Part shown: in pieces, positions 17,284-26,800 of the stretch
Layout of the letters: each line of letters begins with the position of its first letter
How positions within the stretch are numbered: position 1 is the first letter of the stretch
Source: Streptomyces sp. DT2A-34
Lineage (GTDB): Bacteria; Actinomycetota; Actinomycetes; Streptomycetales; Streptomycetaceae
NCBI RefSeq assembly: GCF_030499515.1
Contig: NZ_JASTWJ010000001.1
Coordinates: forward strand, 8,970,001 to 9,034,000
Direction of reading: 5' to 3'
DNA: 64,000 nt
Notes under the pieces: model-generated
Told to the model about the DNA's origin: nothing
Seen by the model: only the letters and a program-made list of their open reading frames with translations
The model's database searches: none
Program-made: the position numbers and the translations under genes

Positions 17284-18540
17284 TCAGGTCGTCCTCGGCA
17301 GGGCCGGGGCATCGAAGACCATCTCCAGTGTCTGGAAACGACGCAGCACCGCCCCCGGAAAGAGTTCGGGCTCGAAGCCGGGCCTGACCCGCAGGTTGGG
17401 CAGCCGCCTGTACAACTTCTCGGCGGCGACCTGCATCTCCATCCGGGCCAGGTTCATGCCGACGCAGAAATGGATGCCCTGACCGAACGGCAGATCCGTC
17501 GGCAGGTTCGCCCAGTCACGCTCGATGATGAACTCGTCCGGCCGGTCGAAGACCAGCGGATCATGATTCCCGGCGCTGATGACGGCGAAGGCCTTCTCAC
17601 CCGGCTGGACATCGAGGTCCCCGATCCTGGTCGGCTTGGTGCAGGTGCGCCACAGACCTGAGATGGGTCCCTCGAACCGCAGCGACTCCGCTGCCAGGGA
17701 GCGTGCCAGCCCCTCGGGGTCGGACAGGAACCGGGCCTTCTGCTCGGGGTACCGGTCCAGCAGGTAGGCGGTGTTGCCGATCGACGCGATCGTCGTACCG
17801 ATCCCCGCCACGTTCACCAGCTGGATCACTCGAGCGATCTCGCCGACGTCGAAGTAGTCGCCGTCCACCTGGGCGAAGGACAGCTGGGTGATCAGGTCGT
17901 CGCTGTCCGGCCCGGCCGCCCGCTTCGCTCGGATCATCTCGCCGAGGTGGTCCAGCCACTCGTTGAGCTCGGTGTTGTACCCGCCCTCCGCTCGGCCGTC
18001 CATGGTGTCGGTGACCAGCTCCTCCATACGCTGCGCCGCCCGTGCGTACGCGTCGCGTTCACCCTCCGGTATGCCCAGCAGCTCGCAGATGTGACCGGCG
18101 GCCATCCGCGCCGCGAAGTCGCCGTACATCTCAAAGGATCCCCGCTCGGAGAGCTCGTCGATGAGGTCGTCCGTGAAGCGTTCACTGAAAGGGCGCATGT
18201 TCTGGATGCGGGACGCCGACAACGCCTTGACCAGCAGCTTCCGCTGCCGGGTGTGGCGCGGCGGGTCGGTCCAGCCGAGCACCTGCTCCTCAGGCGGCAG
18301 TGGCTCCTTCAGCGGCCAGATGTTTCCGAGCGCGCTGGACCACGTCTGGTGCCCGGACAGCACCTCCTTGACGCCCTCGTAGGTGGTGACCTGCACCGCG
18401 TCCAGCTCGGCGTTGCGGGCGACGGGGCAGCGGGCACGGTCGTGTGCGAGCTCCTCCCAGGGCTCACTGGTCTTGGCCGTGTACGGCCTGTACCGCGGCT
18501 GGACGTCCTCGACCGGTGCGCCGGTGGGCCGACGGGTCAT
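17284..18540 (-). CDS. Cytochrome P450
   Basis: A 418-residue bacterial class I P450. The I-helix oxygen-binding motif is VAGIGTT, the K-helix is E-S-L-R, and the haem loop is FGQGIHFCVG with the ligand C359. It is divergent from the CCR gene and lies in the same block as the PKS genes, so it probably oxidises the polyketide or its starter. The shared 365-bp divergent region carries regulatory element A. No ferredoxin gene is adjacent. The ATG at 18540 gives the normal length for the family. Confidence 0.88.
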   Translation of the reverse strand: MTRRPTGAPVEDVQPRYRPYTAKTSEPWEELAHDRARCPVARNAELDAVQVTTYEGVKEVLSGHQTWSSALGNIWPLKEPLPPEEQVLGWTDPPRHTRQRKLLVKALSASRIQNMRPFSERFTDDLIDELSERGSFEMYGDFAARMAAGHICELLGIPEGERDAYARAAQRMEELVTDTMDGRAEGGYNTELNEWLDHLGEMIRAKRAAGPDSDDLITQLSFAQVDGDYFDVGEIARVIQLVNVAGIGTTIASIGNTAYLLDRYPEQKARFLSDPEGLARSLAAESLRFEGPISGLWRTCTKPTRIGDLDVQPGEKAFAVISAGNHDPLVFDRPDEFIIERDWANLPTDLPFGQGIHFCVGMNLARMEMQVAAEKLYRRLPNLRVRPGFEPELFPGAVLRRFQTLEMVFDAPALPRTT

Positions 18541-18670
18541 GTCGCACTTCCTCTCAGTCGTCTTCGTTCGGGGTGAAGGTGATCGCCAACCACGGGCAGG
18601 TGGGGTGAACTCCACCGCAGGGCAGAGCCAGTTGCGGAAGAGTGCCCCTGCCCGTGCGCGCTCCGCCCCT

Positions 18671-18731
18671 CTTCGTGCCGCTCTGTGGCACGGAGGGATG
18701 ACATGTGAGTTCCTTCAAGTCGTCTACTAGT
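18671..18731. promoter_or_regulatory. Conserved cis-element A (P450-ccr divergent region)
   Basis: Hairpin CGTGCC-N7-GGCACG (18674-18692) is followed by GGAGGGATGACAT and, 8 bp on, TTCAAGTCGTCTACTAG. A near copy in the same order lies before the HAL-PKS genes (22005-22063). Conservation in non-coding DNA of one cluster suggests a shared binding site or leader. The rest of 18541-18905 holds only a short inverted repeat near 18600. Confidence 0.55.
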
Positions 18732-18905
18732 GGCAGCCCGGTCACAGGTTCTCCCTCCAGGTACGGCAGCCGGTCCGTCAGCCCACGCAGGGCGCGGACG
18801 CCGCGGGCTGCCGTCCTGTCGATCCGAGCCGGGTGAGTTCCTCAGCCGGCCGGCACCTCGTCGGAGACCGCGGCTCGATCCACTCGACACCTCACGGGAT
18901 GGCCT

Positions 18906-20249
18906 ATGGACGAGATCATTGGTGCTCTCCTCTCCGGAGACGTCACATCGCGGGATGTGACGGGCCTGCGCCTGCCGGAGTACTACCGGGGCAACGTGGT
19001 GCGCCGGGAGGACACCTCGATGTTCGAGGGCATGGACTCGAAGGCGAAGGACCCCCGCAAGTCACTGCGGGTGCAGGAGGTCCCGACACCGGAGCCGGGA
19101 CCGGGCGAGGCCCTGATCGCCGTGATGGCGAGCGCGATCAACTACAACACGGTGTGGTCCTCGATCTTCGAACCCCTGCCGACCTTCGGCTTCCTGGAGC
19201 GCTACGGACGCCTCAGCGAGCAGGCCAAACGCCACGACCTGCCGTACCACGTGCTGGGCTCGGACCTGGCGGGGGTCGTGCTGCGCACCGGACCCGGCGT
19301 GAACCGGTGGCGCCCGGGCGACCGGGTCGTGGCGCACTGCCTCTCCGTCGAGCTGGAGAGCCCCGACGGCCACGACGACACGATGCTCGATCCCGAGCAG
19401 CGCATCTGGGGCTTCGAGACCAACTTCGGCGGCCTCGCCGAGCTGGCGCTCGTGAAGTCCAACCAGCTGATGCCCAAGCCGGAGCACCTGACCTGGGAGG
19501 AGGCCGCCTCCCCGGGGCTGGTGAACTCCACCGCCTACCGGCAGCTGGTCTCCCGCAACGGCGCGCAGCTCAAGCAGGGCGACAACGTGCTGATCTGGGG
19601 CGCGAGCGGCGGACTCGGCTCGTACGCCACCCAACTGGCGCTCGCCGGGGGAGCGAACCCCATCTGTGTGGTCTCGTCGCCGCAGAAGGCGGCCCTCTGC
19701 CACTCCTTGGGAGCCGAAGCGGTCATCGACCGCAGCGCCGAGGGCTACCGGTTCTGGAAGGACGAGAACACCCAGGACCCGCGCGAGTGGAAGCGGTTCG
19801 GCAAGCGCATCCGCGAGCTGACCGGCGGCGAGGACGTCGACATCGTCTTCGAGCACCCGGGCCGGGAGACGTTCGGCGCGTCGGTGTACGTGGCGAGGAA
19901 GGGCGGCACCGTGGTCACCTGTGCGTCCACGTCCGGGTACATGCACGAGTTCGACAACCGCTACCTGTGGATGTCGCTGAAGCGGATCGTCGGCTCGCAC
20001 TTCGCCAACTACCGCGAGGCGTGGGAGGCCAACCGCCTCGTCGCCAAGGGCAGGATCCACCCGACGCTGTCGAAGGTCTACCCGCTGGAGCAGGCCGGGC
20101 AGGCCGCGTACGAGGTCCACGCCAACCTCCACCAGGGCAAGGTCGGCATCCTCTGCCTGGCCCCGCAGGAGGGTCTCGGTGTGCGCGACCACGCACTGCG
20201 TGCGAAGCACATCGACGCCATCAACCGCTTCCGCGAGCAGAAGGTCTGA
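18906..20249 (+). CDS. ccr: Crotonyl-CoA carboxylase/reductase
   Basis: A 447-residue MDR-superfamily CCR. The CO2-binding residues described for the Kitasatospora setae enzyme are all present at the same numbers: N81, F170, E171 and H365 (in GSHFANY). The NADPH-binding motif is WGASGGLGSYATQLAL near residue 230. It should reductively carboxylate crotonyl-CoA or a longer enoyl-CoA to ethylmalonyl-CoA or an alkylmalonyl-CoA. Placed next to a PKS, it is most likely a dedicated extender-unit supplier. The start codon has only a weak ribosome binding site. Confidence 0.93.
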   Translation: MDEIIGALLSGDVTSRDVTGLRLPEYYRGNVVRREDTSMFEGMDSKAKDPRKSLRVQEVPTPEPGPGEALIAVMASAINYNTVWSSIFEPLPTFGFLERYGRLSEQAKRHDLPYHVLGSDLAGVVLRTGPGVNRWRPGDRVVAHCLSVELESPDGHDDTMLDPEQRIWGFETNFGGLAELALVKSNQLMPKPEHLTWEEAASPGLVNSTAYRQLVSRNGAQLKQGDNVLIWGASGGLGSYATQLALAGGANPICVVSSPQKAALCHSLGAEAVIDRSAEGYRFWKDENTQDPREWKRFGKRIRELTGGEDVDIVFEHPGRETFGASVYVARKGGTVVTCASTSGYMHEFDNRYLWMSLKRIVGSHFANYREAWEANRLVAKGRIHPTLSKVYPLEQAGQAAYEVHANLHQGKVGILCLAPQEGLGVRDHALRAKHIDAINRFREQKV

Positions 20250-20257
20250 GGAACGCC

Positions 20258-21979
20258 ATGACGACCGATCCACGACCCCGCACCGGCATCGTCGGCCTCG
20301 GCACGGTCGGCGAGGCGTTCCTGCGCCTGGCATACCAGGCCGGCCATCGCATCGTGGCCGTCGACACCGACCCCGACGCACTCGTCCGGGTCGGCACCCG
20401 CCTCAAGGCGCTCACCGGGGGCGCCGGGGAGTCCGTCGTCCTCACGCACGAGGTGGCCGAACTCGCCGACGCCGGCCTGGTGATCGAGGCCGTGCCCGAC
20501 GACCTGGCCGTCAAGACGGACGTACTGCGTCGTATCGGCGAGGTCTCGCAGGCTCCGGTCCTCACGACGACCGCCGCCCTCTCCGTCCCCCACCTCGCCA
20601 TCGCGTCCGGCCGCCCGGAGGCGGTCGCGGGCCTGCGCTTCCTCGTCCCGCCCGGCCCCGGAGGCGCGGTGGAGCCGGTACCCACCGCCCTGACCTCCCC
20701 GGCCACCGAGAGCGCCGTGGACGCGCTGATCGACGGGCTGGGCCTGGCCCGGGTCGAGATCGGCGCCGGACCGGCGGCGGACGCCACCGCGCTCGTGATG
20801 GCCTACCTGAACCAGTCCGTGGCCTTCCTCGACGCCGGCCACTCCACCCGCGACGACATCGACACGGCGATGCGCCTCGGCTGCGGTCTGCCGGCCGGGC
20901 CGCTGGAACTGCTGGACACCATCGGACTGGACACAGCCCACGCGACCCTGACGAGACTGCACCGGCAGACGGGCGACGCCTCCTTCACCCCGGCCCCGCT
21001 GCTGACCCGCCTGGTCGAGTCCGGCCGCCTGGGACGCAAGACGGGTGAAGGCTTCTACCCGTACGACGACGAGGGCGGTACCCCGGGAGACAAGCCCGTG
21101 GACCGCTCCACCGCCGGCCGCCGCACGGTGCGTACGGTCGCCGTCCTGGGCTCCGGCGTCATGGCCCGCGGCATCGCGGAGGTCACGGCGACCGGGGGGC
21201 ATCCCACCGTGCTGGTGGCGCGCAGCCGGAAAAAGGCAGAGGCCGCCCTCGCGGCGATCTCCGAGTCCCTGACCCGCGCCGTCCGCCGCGGCAGGATCAC
21301 CGCCCAGCAGAAGGCCGCGGCCCTGTCGCTGCTCACTCCCGCCACGGACCTGGAAGCAGCCGCGGACCGCGATCTGATCATCGAAGCGGTGGCGGAGGAC
21401 CTCGAAGTCAAGCGCCCGCTCTTCTCCCGACTCGGCGCGGTGGCCAAGCCGGACGCCATCCTGGCGACCACCACGTCCAGCCTGTCCGTGACCGCCTGCG
21501 CGCGGGCCGGCGGCCGGCCCGCCGACGTCGTCGGCCTGCACTTCTTCAACCCGGCCCCCGTGCTGCGACTCGTCGAACTGGTCCGCACCGACGACACCTC
21601 CGACGACGTGTTCGCGGGCGCCCAGGCATTCGCGGCCGGCCTGGGGAAGACCACGGTCACCTGCCCCGACCGGGCCGGCTTCATCGTCAACTGCCTCCTC
21701 TTCCCCTACCTCGGCGCGGCGGTCAACCTGCTGCGACGCCCCGGCACCGACATCGAGGCCACGGACACCGCCATCCAGAACGGCTACGGCTACCCCATGG
21801 GCCCCTTCGCCCTCCTCGACACGATCGGTCTGGACGTCTCGCTGGCCATCCAGCGCCGCCTGTACGACCAACTCGCCCACCCCGAACAGAAACCGGCCCC
21901 TCTCCTGGAAGCCCTCGTCGCCAGCGGCGCACTGGGCCGCAAGAACCAAAGGGGCTTCCGCACCGCGGGCCGGCGCTGA
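20258..21979 (+). CDS. Tandem-duplicated 3-hydroxyacyl-CoA dehydrogenase, N-terminal half degenerate
   Basis: At 573 residues this is two 3-hydroxybutyryl-CoA dehydrogenase units in one chain. Each half has its own glycine motif (GLGTVG near residue 13 and VLGSGVM near 297) and its own C-terminal helical domain (PAGPLELLDTIGLD and PMGPFALLDTIGLD). The second half keeps the catalytic histidine in LHFFNPAPV (H428). In the first half the matching stretch reads LRFLVPP, with R127 in place of the histidine, so that active site should be dead. It would supply crotonyl-CoA precursor to the CCR encoded 8 bp upstream. Confidence 0.85.
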   Translation: MTTDPRPRTGIVGLGTVGEAFLRLAYQAGHRIVAVDTDPDALVRVGTRLKALTGGAGESVVLTHEVAELADAGLVIEAVPDDLAVKTDVLRRIGEVSQAPVLTTTAALSVPHLAIASGRPEAVAGLRFLVPPGPGGAVEPVPTALTSPATESAVDALIDGLGLARVEIGAGPAADATALVMAYLNQSVAFLDAGHSTRDDIDTAMRLGCGLPAGPLELLDTIGLDTAHATLTRLHRQTGDASFTPAPLLTRLVESGRLGRKTGEGFYPYDDEGGTPGDKPVDRSTAGRRTVRTVAVLGSGVMARGIAEVTATGGHPTVLVARSRKKAEAALAAISESLTRAVRRGRITAQQKAAALSLLTPATDLEAAADRDLIIEAVAEDLEVKRPLFSRLGAVAKPDAILATTTSSLSVTACARAGGRPADVVGLHFFNPAPVLRLVELVRTDDTSDDVFAGAQAFAAGLGKTTVTCPDRAGFIVNCLLFPYLGAAVNLLRRPGTDIEATDTAIQNGYGYPMGPFALLDTIGLDVSLAIQRRLYDQLAHPEQKPAPLLEALVASGALGRKNQRGFRTAGRR

Positions 21980-22004
21980 TCCGGGCAACTCCGGGTTCTG
22001 CTTC

Positions 22005-22063
22005 CCTCGTTCCGCTGTGCGGCACGAGGGGGTGACATTGAAACTTCAAGGTCATCTACTGGT
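22005..22063 (+). promoter_or_regulatory. Conserved cis-element B (upstream of the HAL-PKS genes)
   Basis: Hairpin CGTTCC-N7-GGCACG (22008-22026), then AGGGGGTGACAT and TTCAAGGTCATCTACT. It matches element A at 18671 in order and orientation. It starts 26 bp after the dehydrogenase stop, suggesting that the HAL-PKS genes have their own control point. Confidence 0.55.
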
Positions 22064-22244
22064 GATCCCGCGGCGACCGGCCGGCGGCGGCCCGCGCCGC
22101 GCCGGAGACCGCGGTGGCCGGTCCAGTGCGTCGGTCCAGCGTGTCGGTCCAGGCCGACTCCTCTGTTAGCCCGAAGGCGTGGTGCTTACTCGCGGTGCGG
22201 ACGAGCCCGCTGCCGTCCCGACCAGTCGGATAGGAAGAGACGCG

Positions 22245-22334
22245 ATGAACAAACCGCTCGTACGGGGTTCGGCCCGGCCCGAGGACGCCACCCTGACCGA
22301 CGTGGTCGGTGTCGACGCGGACGGGACGGCCTGA
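22245..22334 (+). CDS. Short ORF of 29 codons coupled to the ammonia-lyase gene
   Basis: The ATG at 22245 has an AGGAAGAG site 6-8 bp upstream, and the ORF ends at TGA 22332-22334, overlapping the ammonia-lyase start as TGATG. Third positions are mostly G or C, as in real genes here. The peptide ([17 protein letters not shown] and then [11 protein letters not shown]) is soluble and acidic at its end, and was not recognised. The lyase itself has no good ribosome binding site, so re-initiation after this ORF may drive its translation. It may be a coupling leader, a small structural peptide, or the relic N-terminus of a lost gene. Confidence 0.5.
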   Translation: MNKPLVRGSARPEDATLTDVVGVDADGTA

Positions 22335-23890
22335 TGAGCACGCCGCGCCAGACCGTGACCGTCGGGACCGGGCCGCTCTCCTTCGTCAACGTCGCCGCCG
22401 TCGCTCGGGACGGCGCGACGGTCCGTCTCGGCGACGACGCCTTCTCGGCGCTGGAGAAGGGCCGGGCCGTGGTGGAGGATCTCGCCTCGGCGTCGAAACC
22501 GTCGTACGGGATCTCGACCGGATTCGGCGCGCTGGCGACCCAGCACATCCAGCCGGAGCTGCGGGCCCAGCTCCAGCGGTCCCTGGTCCGCTCCCACGCC
22601 GTCGGCTCCGGGCAGGAGGTCGAACGGGAAGTCGTCCGCGGAATGATGCTGCTGCGGCTCTCGACGCTCGCGACCGGACACACCGGCGTGCGCGCCGAGA
22701 CCGCAGAGCGGCTCGCCGCCATGCTGTCGGCCGGGATCACCCCGGTGGTCCGCGAGTACGGCTCCCTCGGCTGCTCCGGCGACCTGGCACCGCTCGCCCA
22801 CTGCGCGCTGGCGCTGATGGGGGAAGGCGAGGTGCGCGACGCGTCGGGCACCCTCATGGCCGCCGCCGAGGCGCTCGCCGCCGCCGGCCTCGGCCCGGTC
22901 GAGCTGTGCGAGAAGGAGGGCCTCGCCCTCATCAACGGCACCGACGGCATGCTGGCCCAGCTCGTCCTCGCCCTCACCGATCTGCGGCGGCTGCTCAAGA
23001 CCCTGGACGTCGCCGCCGCCATGTCCGTCGAGGCGCTGCTCGGGACCGACACGGCGTTCGCGCCCGAGATCCAGGCCCTGCGCCCCCACCCCGGCCAGGC
23101 CGCCTCCGCGGCCAACCTGGTCGCGATCCTGGCCGGTTCGGGTGTCGTCGCCTCCCATCGCGGGCCGCACTGCACCCGCGTGCAGGACGCCTACTCCCTG
23201 CGCTGCTCGCCCCAGGTGCACGGCGCAGCCCGGGACACCGTCGAACACGCCGCCACGGTGGCCGGGCGCGAGCTGGCCGCGGCCGTCGACAACCCGGCCG
23301 TGCTGCACAGCGACGGACGGGTGGCGTCGAACGGCAACTTCCACGGCGCGCCCGTCGCCTACGCGCTCGACTTCCTGGCCATCGCGACCGCGGACGTCGC
23401 CTCGATCAGCGAACGCCGCACCGACCGGTTCCTGGACACCGCCCGCAACCACGGCCTGCCGGCGTTCCTCGCCGACGACCCCGGCGTCGACAGCGGCTAC
23501 ATGATCGCCCAGTACACCCAGGCCGCGATCGTCGCCGAGCTCAAGCGCCTGGCCGTACCCGCGTCGGTCGACTCCATACCGACGAGCGCGATGGCGGAGG
23601 ACCACGTGTCCATGGGCTGGGGCGCTGCCCGCAAACTGCGGCGTGCCGTCGACGGCCTCACCCGCGTCGTCGCCGTCGAGATCCTCACCGCCGCCCGCGC
23701 ACTCGACCTGCGCGCCCCGCTGACGCCGGCCGCCGCCACCGGCGCGGTCGTGGCGCTGCTGAGGTCCTCCGGCGTGCGCGGCCCCGGCCCGGACCGGTAT
23801 CTGGCGCCCGAGGTCGACCGCGCCTTCGAACTCGTCGGCTCGGGCGCGGTTGTCGACGCCGTCGAGTCGGTGACGGGAACGCTCTCATGA
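22334..23890 (+). CDS. Aromatic amino acid ammonia-lyase of the histidase type (MIO enzyme)
   Basis: A 518-residue HAL/PAL-family lyase. The MIO cofactor triad is C147-S148-G149 in [15 protein letters not shown]; Cys in place of Ala is also seen in Streptomyces histidases. The substrate-selector pair is S87-H88 (RSHAVG), the pattern of histidine rather than phenylalanine or tyrosine lyases. Other marks are ISTGFGALA near residue 59, [12 protein letters not shown] near 198 and SNGNFHGAP near 335. It should turn histidine into urocanate and ammonia. Its 4-bp overlap with the PKS gene suggests starter-acid supply rather than histidine catabolism, since no other hut gene is near. Confidence 0.85.
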   Translation: MSTPRQTVTVGTGPLSFVNVAAVARDGATVRLGDDAFSALEKGRAVVEDLASASKPSYGISTGFGALATQHIQPELRAQLQRSLVRSHAVGSGQEVEREVVRGMMLLRLSTLATGHTGVRAETAERLAAMLSAGITPVVREYGSLGCSGDLAPLAHCALALMGEGEVRDASGTLMAAAEALAAAGLGPVELCEKEGLALINGTDGMLAQLVLALTDLRRLLKTLDVAAAMSVEALLGTDTAFAPEIQALRPHPGQAASAANLVAILAGSGVVASHRGPHCTRVQDAYSLRCSPQVHGAARDTVEHAATVAGRELAAAVDNPAVLHSDGRVASNGNFHGAPVAYALDFLAIATADVASISERRTDRFLDTARNHGLPAFLADDPGVDSGYMIAQYTQAAIVAELKRLAVPASVDSIPTSAMAEDHVSMGWGAARKLRRAVDGLTRVVAVEILTAARALDLRAPLTPAAATGAVVALLRSSGVRGPGPDRYLAPEVDRAFELVGSGAVVDAVESVTGTLS

Positions 23891-26800
23891 CCGCATCGCG
23901 AGAAGGGGCGGACATGTCCGCGACCGACAGTGCCGACCTGATCCGCCCGCTGTCCGAGTTGCTGCGCGCCCACGCGGCGCTGCGCGGCACCAAGGTCGCC
24001 TACTCCGACGTGCGGCGGGCGGTGACCTACACGGAGCTGGAACGGCGGACCGCCCGGCTCGGCGGCCACCTGGTCGCCCTCGGCCTGCCCCGGGGCGCGC
24101 GGGTGGCGATCCTGCTGGGCAACCGCGTGGAGATGGTGGAGAGCTACCTGGCCGTCAACCGCGCCGGTGGCGTCGGCGTGCCGGTCAACCCGCACTCCTC
24201 CGACGCGGAACTCCTGCACATCCTCACCGACAGCGACGCCCACGCGGTGATCACCGACGCCGCGCACGTCGACCAGGTGCGTGCGGTGCTCCCCGCCGGA
24301 CCACGGCACCTCGTCGTGGTCGGTGACCGCCCGGACACGCTGTCGTACGAGGATCTGGCCACCCGCGAGCCGGACGTCCCGGCCCGCGACGACCTCGGCG
24401 TGGACGAACCGGCGTTCCTGCTCTACACCTCGGGCACGACGGGCCGCCCCAAGGGCGTGCTGTCCACGCAGCGCGCCGCGCTGTGGAACGTCGCCAACTG
24501 CTATGTCCCGATGGTCGAACTGTCCCCGGCGGACACGCTGCTGTTTCCGCTGCCGCTGTTCCACACCCTCGGCCACCACCTGTGCGTGGTCGGCGTGACC
24601 GCGGTCGGCGCCACGGCGCACCTGATGCCGGGGCTCTCCGCCGCCGAGGTGCTCGACGAACTGCGCTCCCGGCCCTACACCTTCCTGGTCGGCGTGCCGA
24701 CGATCTACCACAACCTGGTCCACGCCGCCGGTGCGGAAGGACTCACGCTGCCCGCGCTGCGCGTGTGCTTCATCGCGGGCGCGGTGAGCACGCCCGCGCT
24801 CGCCGAGGCGTTCGAGGCCGCCTTCGGGGTCCGGCTCAGCGACAGCTACGGCAGCACCGAGACCAGCGGGACGATGACCGCCACCCGGCCGGACGGCGAG
24901 CGGGTGCCCGGCTCGTGCGGTCAGCCGGTGCCCGGCCTCGACCTGCGTGTGGTGGACCCGGACACCGGCGTCGAGGTGCCCGTCGGCGAGGAGGGCGAGA
25001 TCTGGGTCAGCGGCCCGAACGTGATGCTGGGCTACCACAACCTGCCGGAGGCCACCGCGGAGGTGCTCCGCGACGGCTGGTACCGCACCGGCGACCTCGC
25101 CCGCCGCGACGACGCCGGCCACCTCTGGATCACGGGCCGGCGAAACGACGTGATCATCCGGGGCGGGGAGAACGTCCACCCCACCGAGATCGAGGCAGTG
25201 CTCGCCCGGGTGCCCGGGGTGCGCGAGGCTGCGGTGACGGCAGCGGCGGACGAGGAGTTCGGCCAGGTCCCGGTGGCGCTGGTGGTACCCGAACCCGACG
25301 GCCTCGACTGCGCGGAGCTGTTCGCCCGGTGCCGCCGGGACCTCGCCTACTTCAAGGTGCCGGTGGAGGTCCGGGCCGTGGCCGCACTGCCGAGGACGGC
25401 CACGGGCAAGATCGCGCGCAAGGCGCTGACCGAACTGCCCGGCCGGCTGCTCGCGGTCGCCGGCCCCCATCCCGGCCTGCACCTCATGGGCGCCGGCGGT
25501 GAACCGACCCCGATCCCGGGCACCGAGGCGCCCGCCGGAGCCGGCCCGCTCGCCGGCCGCGACGTGGTCCTGGCAGGTGACGCCGGGGACCTCGCGGACC
25601 TGATCGCCCGTCACCTCATGGCCGGTCACGGGGCCCGGTGCGGCGAGCCGTCCGGCCCGGAGCCGGGCGCCACCGTCACGGTCACCGGTATGACCGTGAC
25701 GCTCGCCGTCGCCGGGTCCGCCCCCACCACTGTGGTGCTGGCCGAGGGGCTGACCGACCACCGCGTCCGCAACGCCGTGGACGTCGCGCTGACCCGGCCG
25801 GGCAGCACACTGGTCGCGGCCGGCTGGTCGGCGCCCGCCGCCGCATCGGACCGTTTGCCGGCCAGGGCGGACCTGACCGGGATCACCGGCGCCGACCTCA
25901 CCAGGGCGCTCGTCGACCTCGTCGCGGGCGAGGTCACCGAGGTACTGGGCGGCATCGACGGCATCGAGCCGGACCGGGCCCTGCGCGAGTACGGCCTCAC
26001 CTCGGCGGACGCGGTCCGGCTGCGGGACCGGATCGCTGCCGCCGTAGGGCTGCGCCTGCCCACGACGCTCGCTTTCGAGCACCCCTCGGTGCGGGCGATC
26101 GCCGGGTACCTGCAAGCCGAACTCACCGGTTCCAGCGAACTCACGGGTTCACGCGAACTCACCGGTTCGTCCGAGCCGCAGGCCGCGATCGCCGACGACG
26201 ACCCCATCGTGCTGGTGGGCATCGGCTGCCGCTACCCCGGTGGGGTCACCTCCCCCGACGAGCTATGGCGGCTGGTTGCCGACGGCGTCGACGCCACCTC
26301 CGAGTTCCCCGACGACCGGGGCTGGGACCTCGAGCGGCTGTTCGACCCCGACCCCGACCGCAGGGGCACCTCCCGCACCCGGCGGGGCGGATTCCTCCGG
26401 GAGATGGCCGACTTCGACCCCGAGTTCTTCGGGATCTCGCCGCGCGAGGCGCTGGCGATGGACCCGCAGCACCGGCTGCTGCTGGAGACCTCCTGGGAAG
26501 CGCTGGAGCGCGCCGGCATCGACCCGACGTCCCTGCACGGCGAGCAGGTCGGGGTGTACACGGGGCTGATCTACCACGACTACATCACTGATCCCGACCG
26601 GGTGCCCCGCGAACTGGAGGGCTACATCGGCACCGGCACCGTCGGCGCCGCCGCCTCCGGGCGGATCTCCTACGTACTGGGGTTGCGCGGTCCCGCGCTC
26701 ACCGTCGACACCGCATGCTCCTCGTCCCTGGTGGCCATCCACCTCGCGGCGCAGTCCATCCGCCGGGGCGAGTGCGAACTCGCGCTGGCCGGCGGGGCGG

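Noticed and set aside
22334..23890. Reading the ammonia-lyase as a phenylalanine lyase feeding cinnamate to the hca/mhp cluster
   Set aside because: The position next to a phenylpropanoid pathway is tempting, but the selector pair is Ser-His as in histidases, and the gene is coupled to the PKS, not to the catabolic operons.
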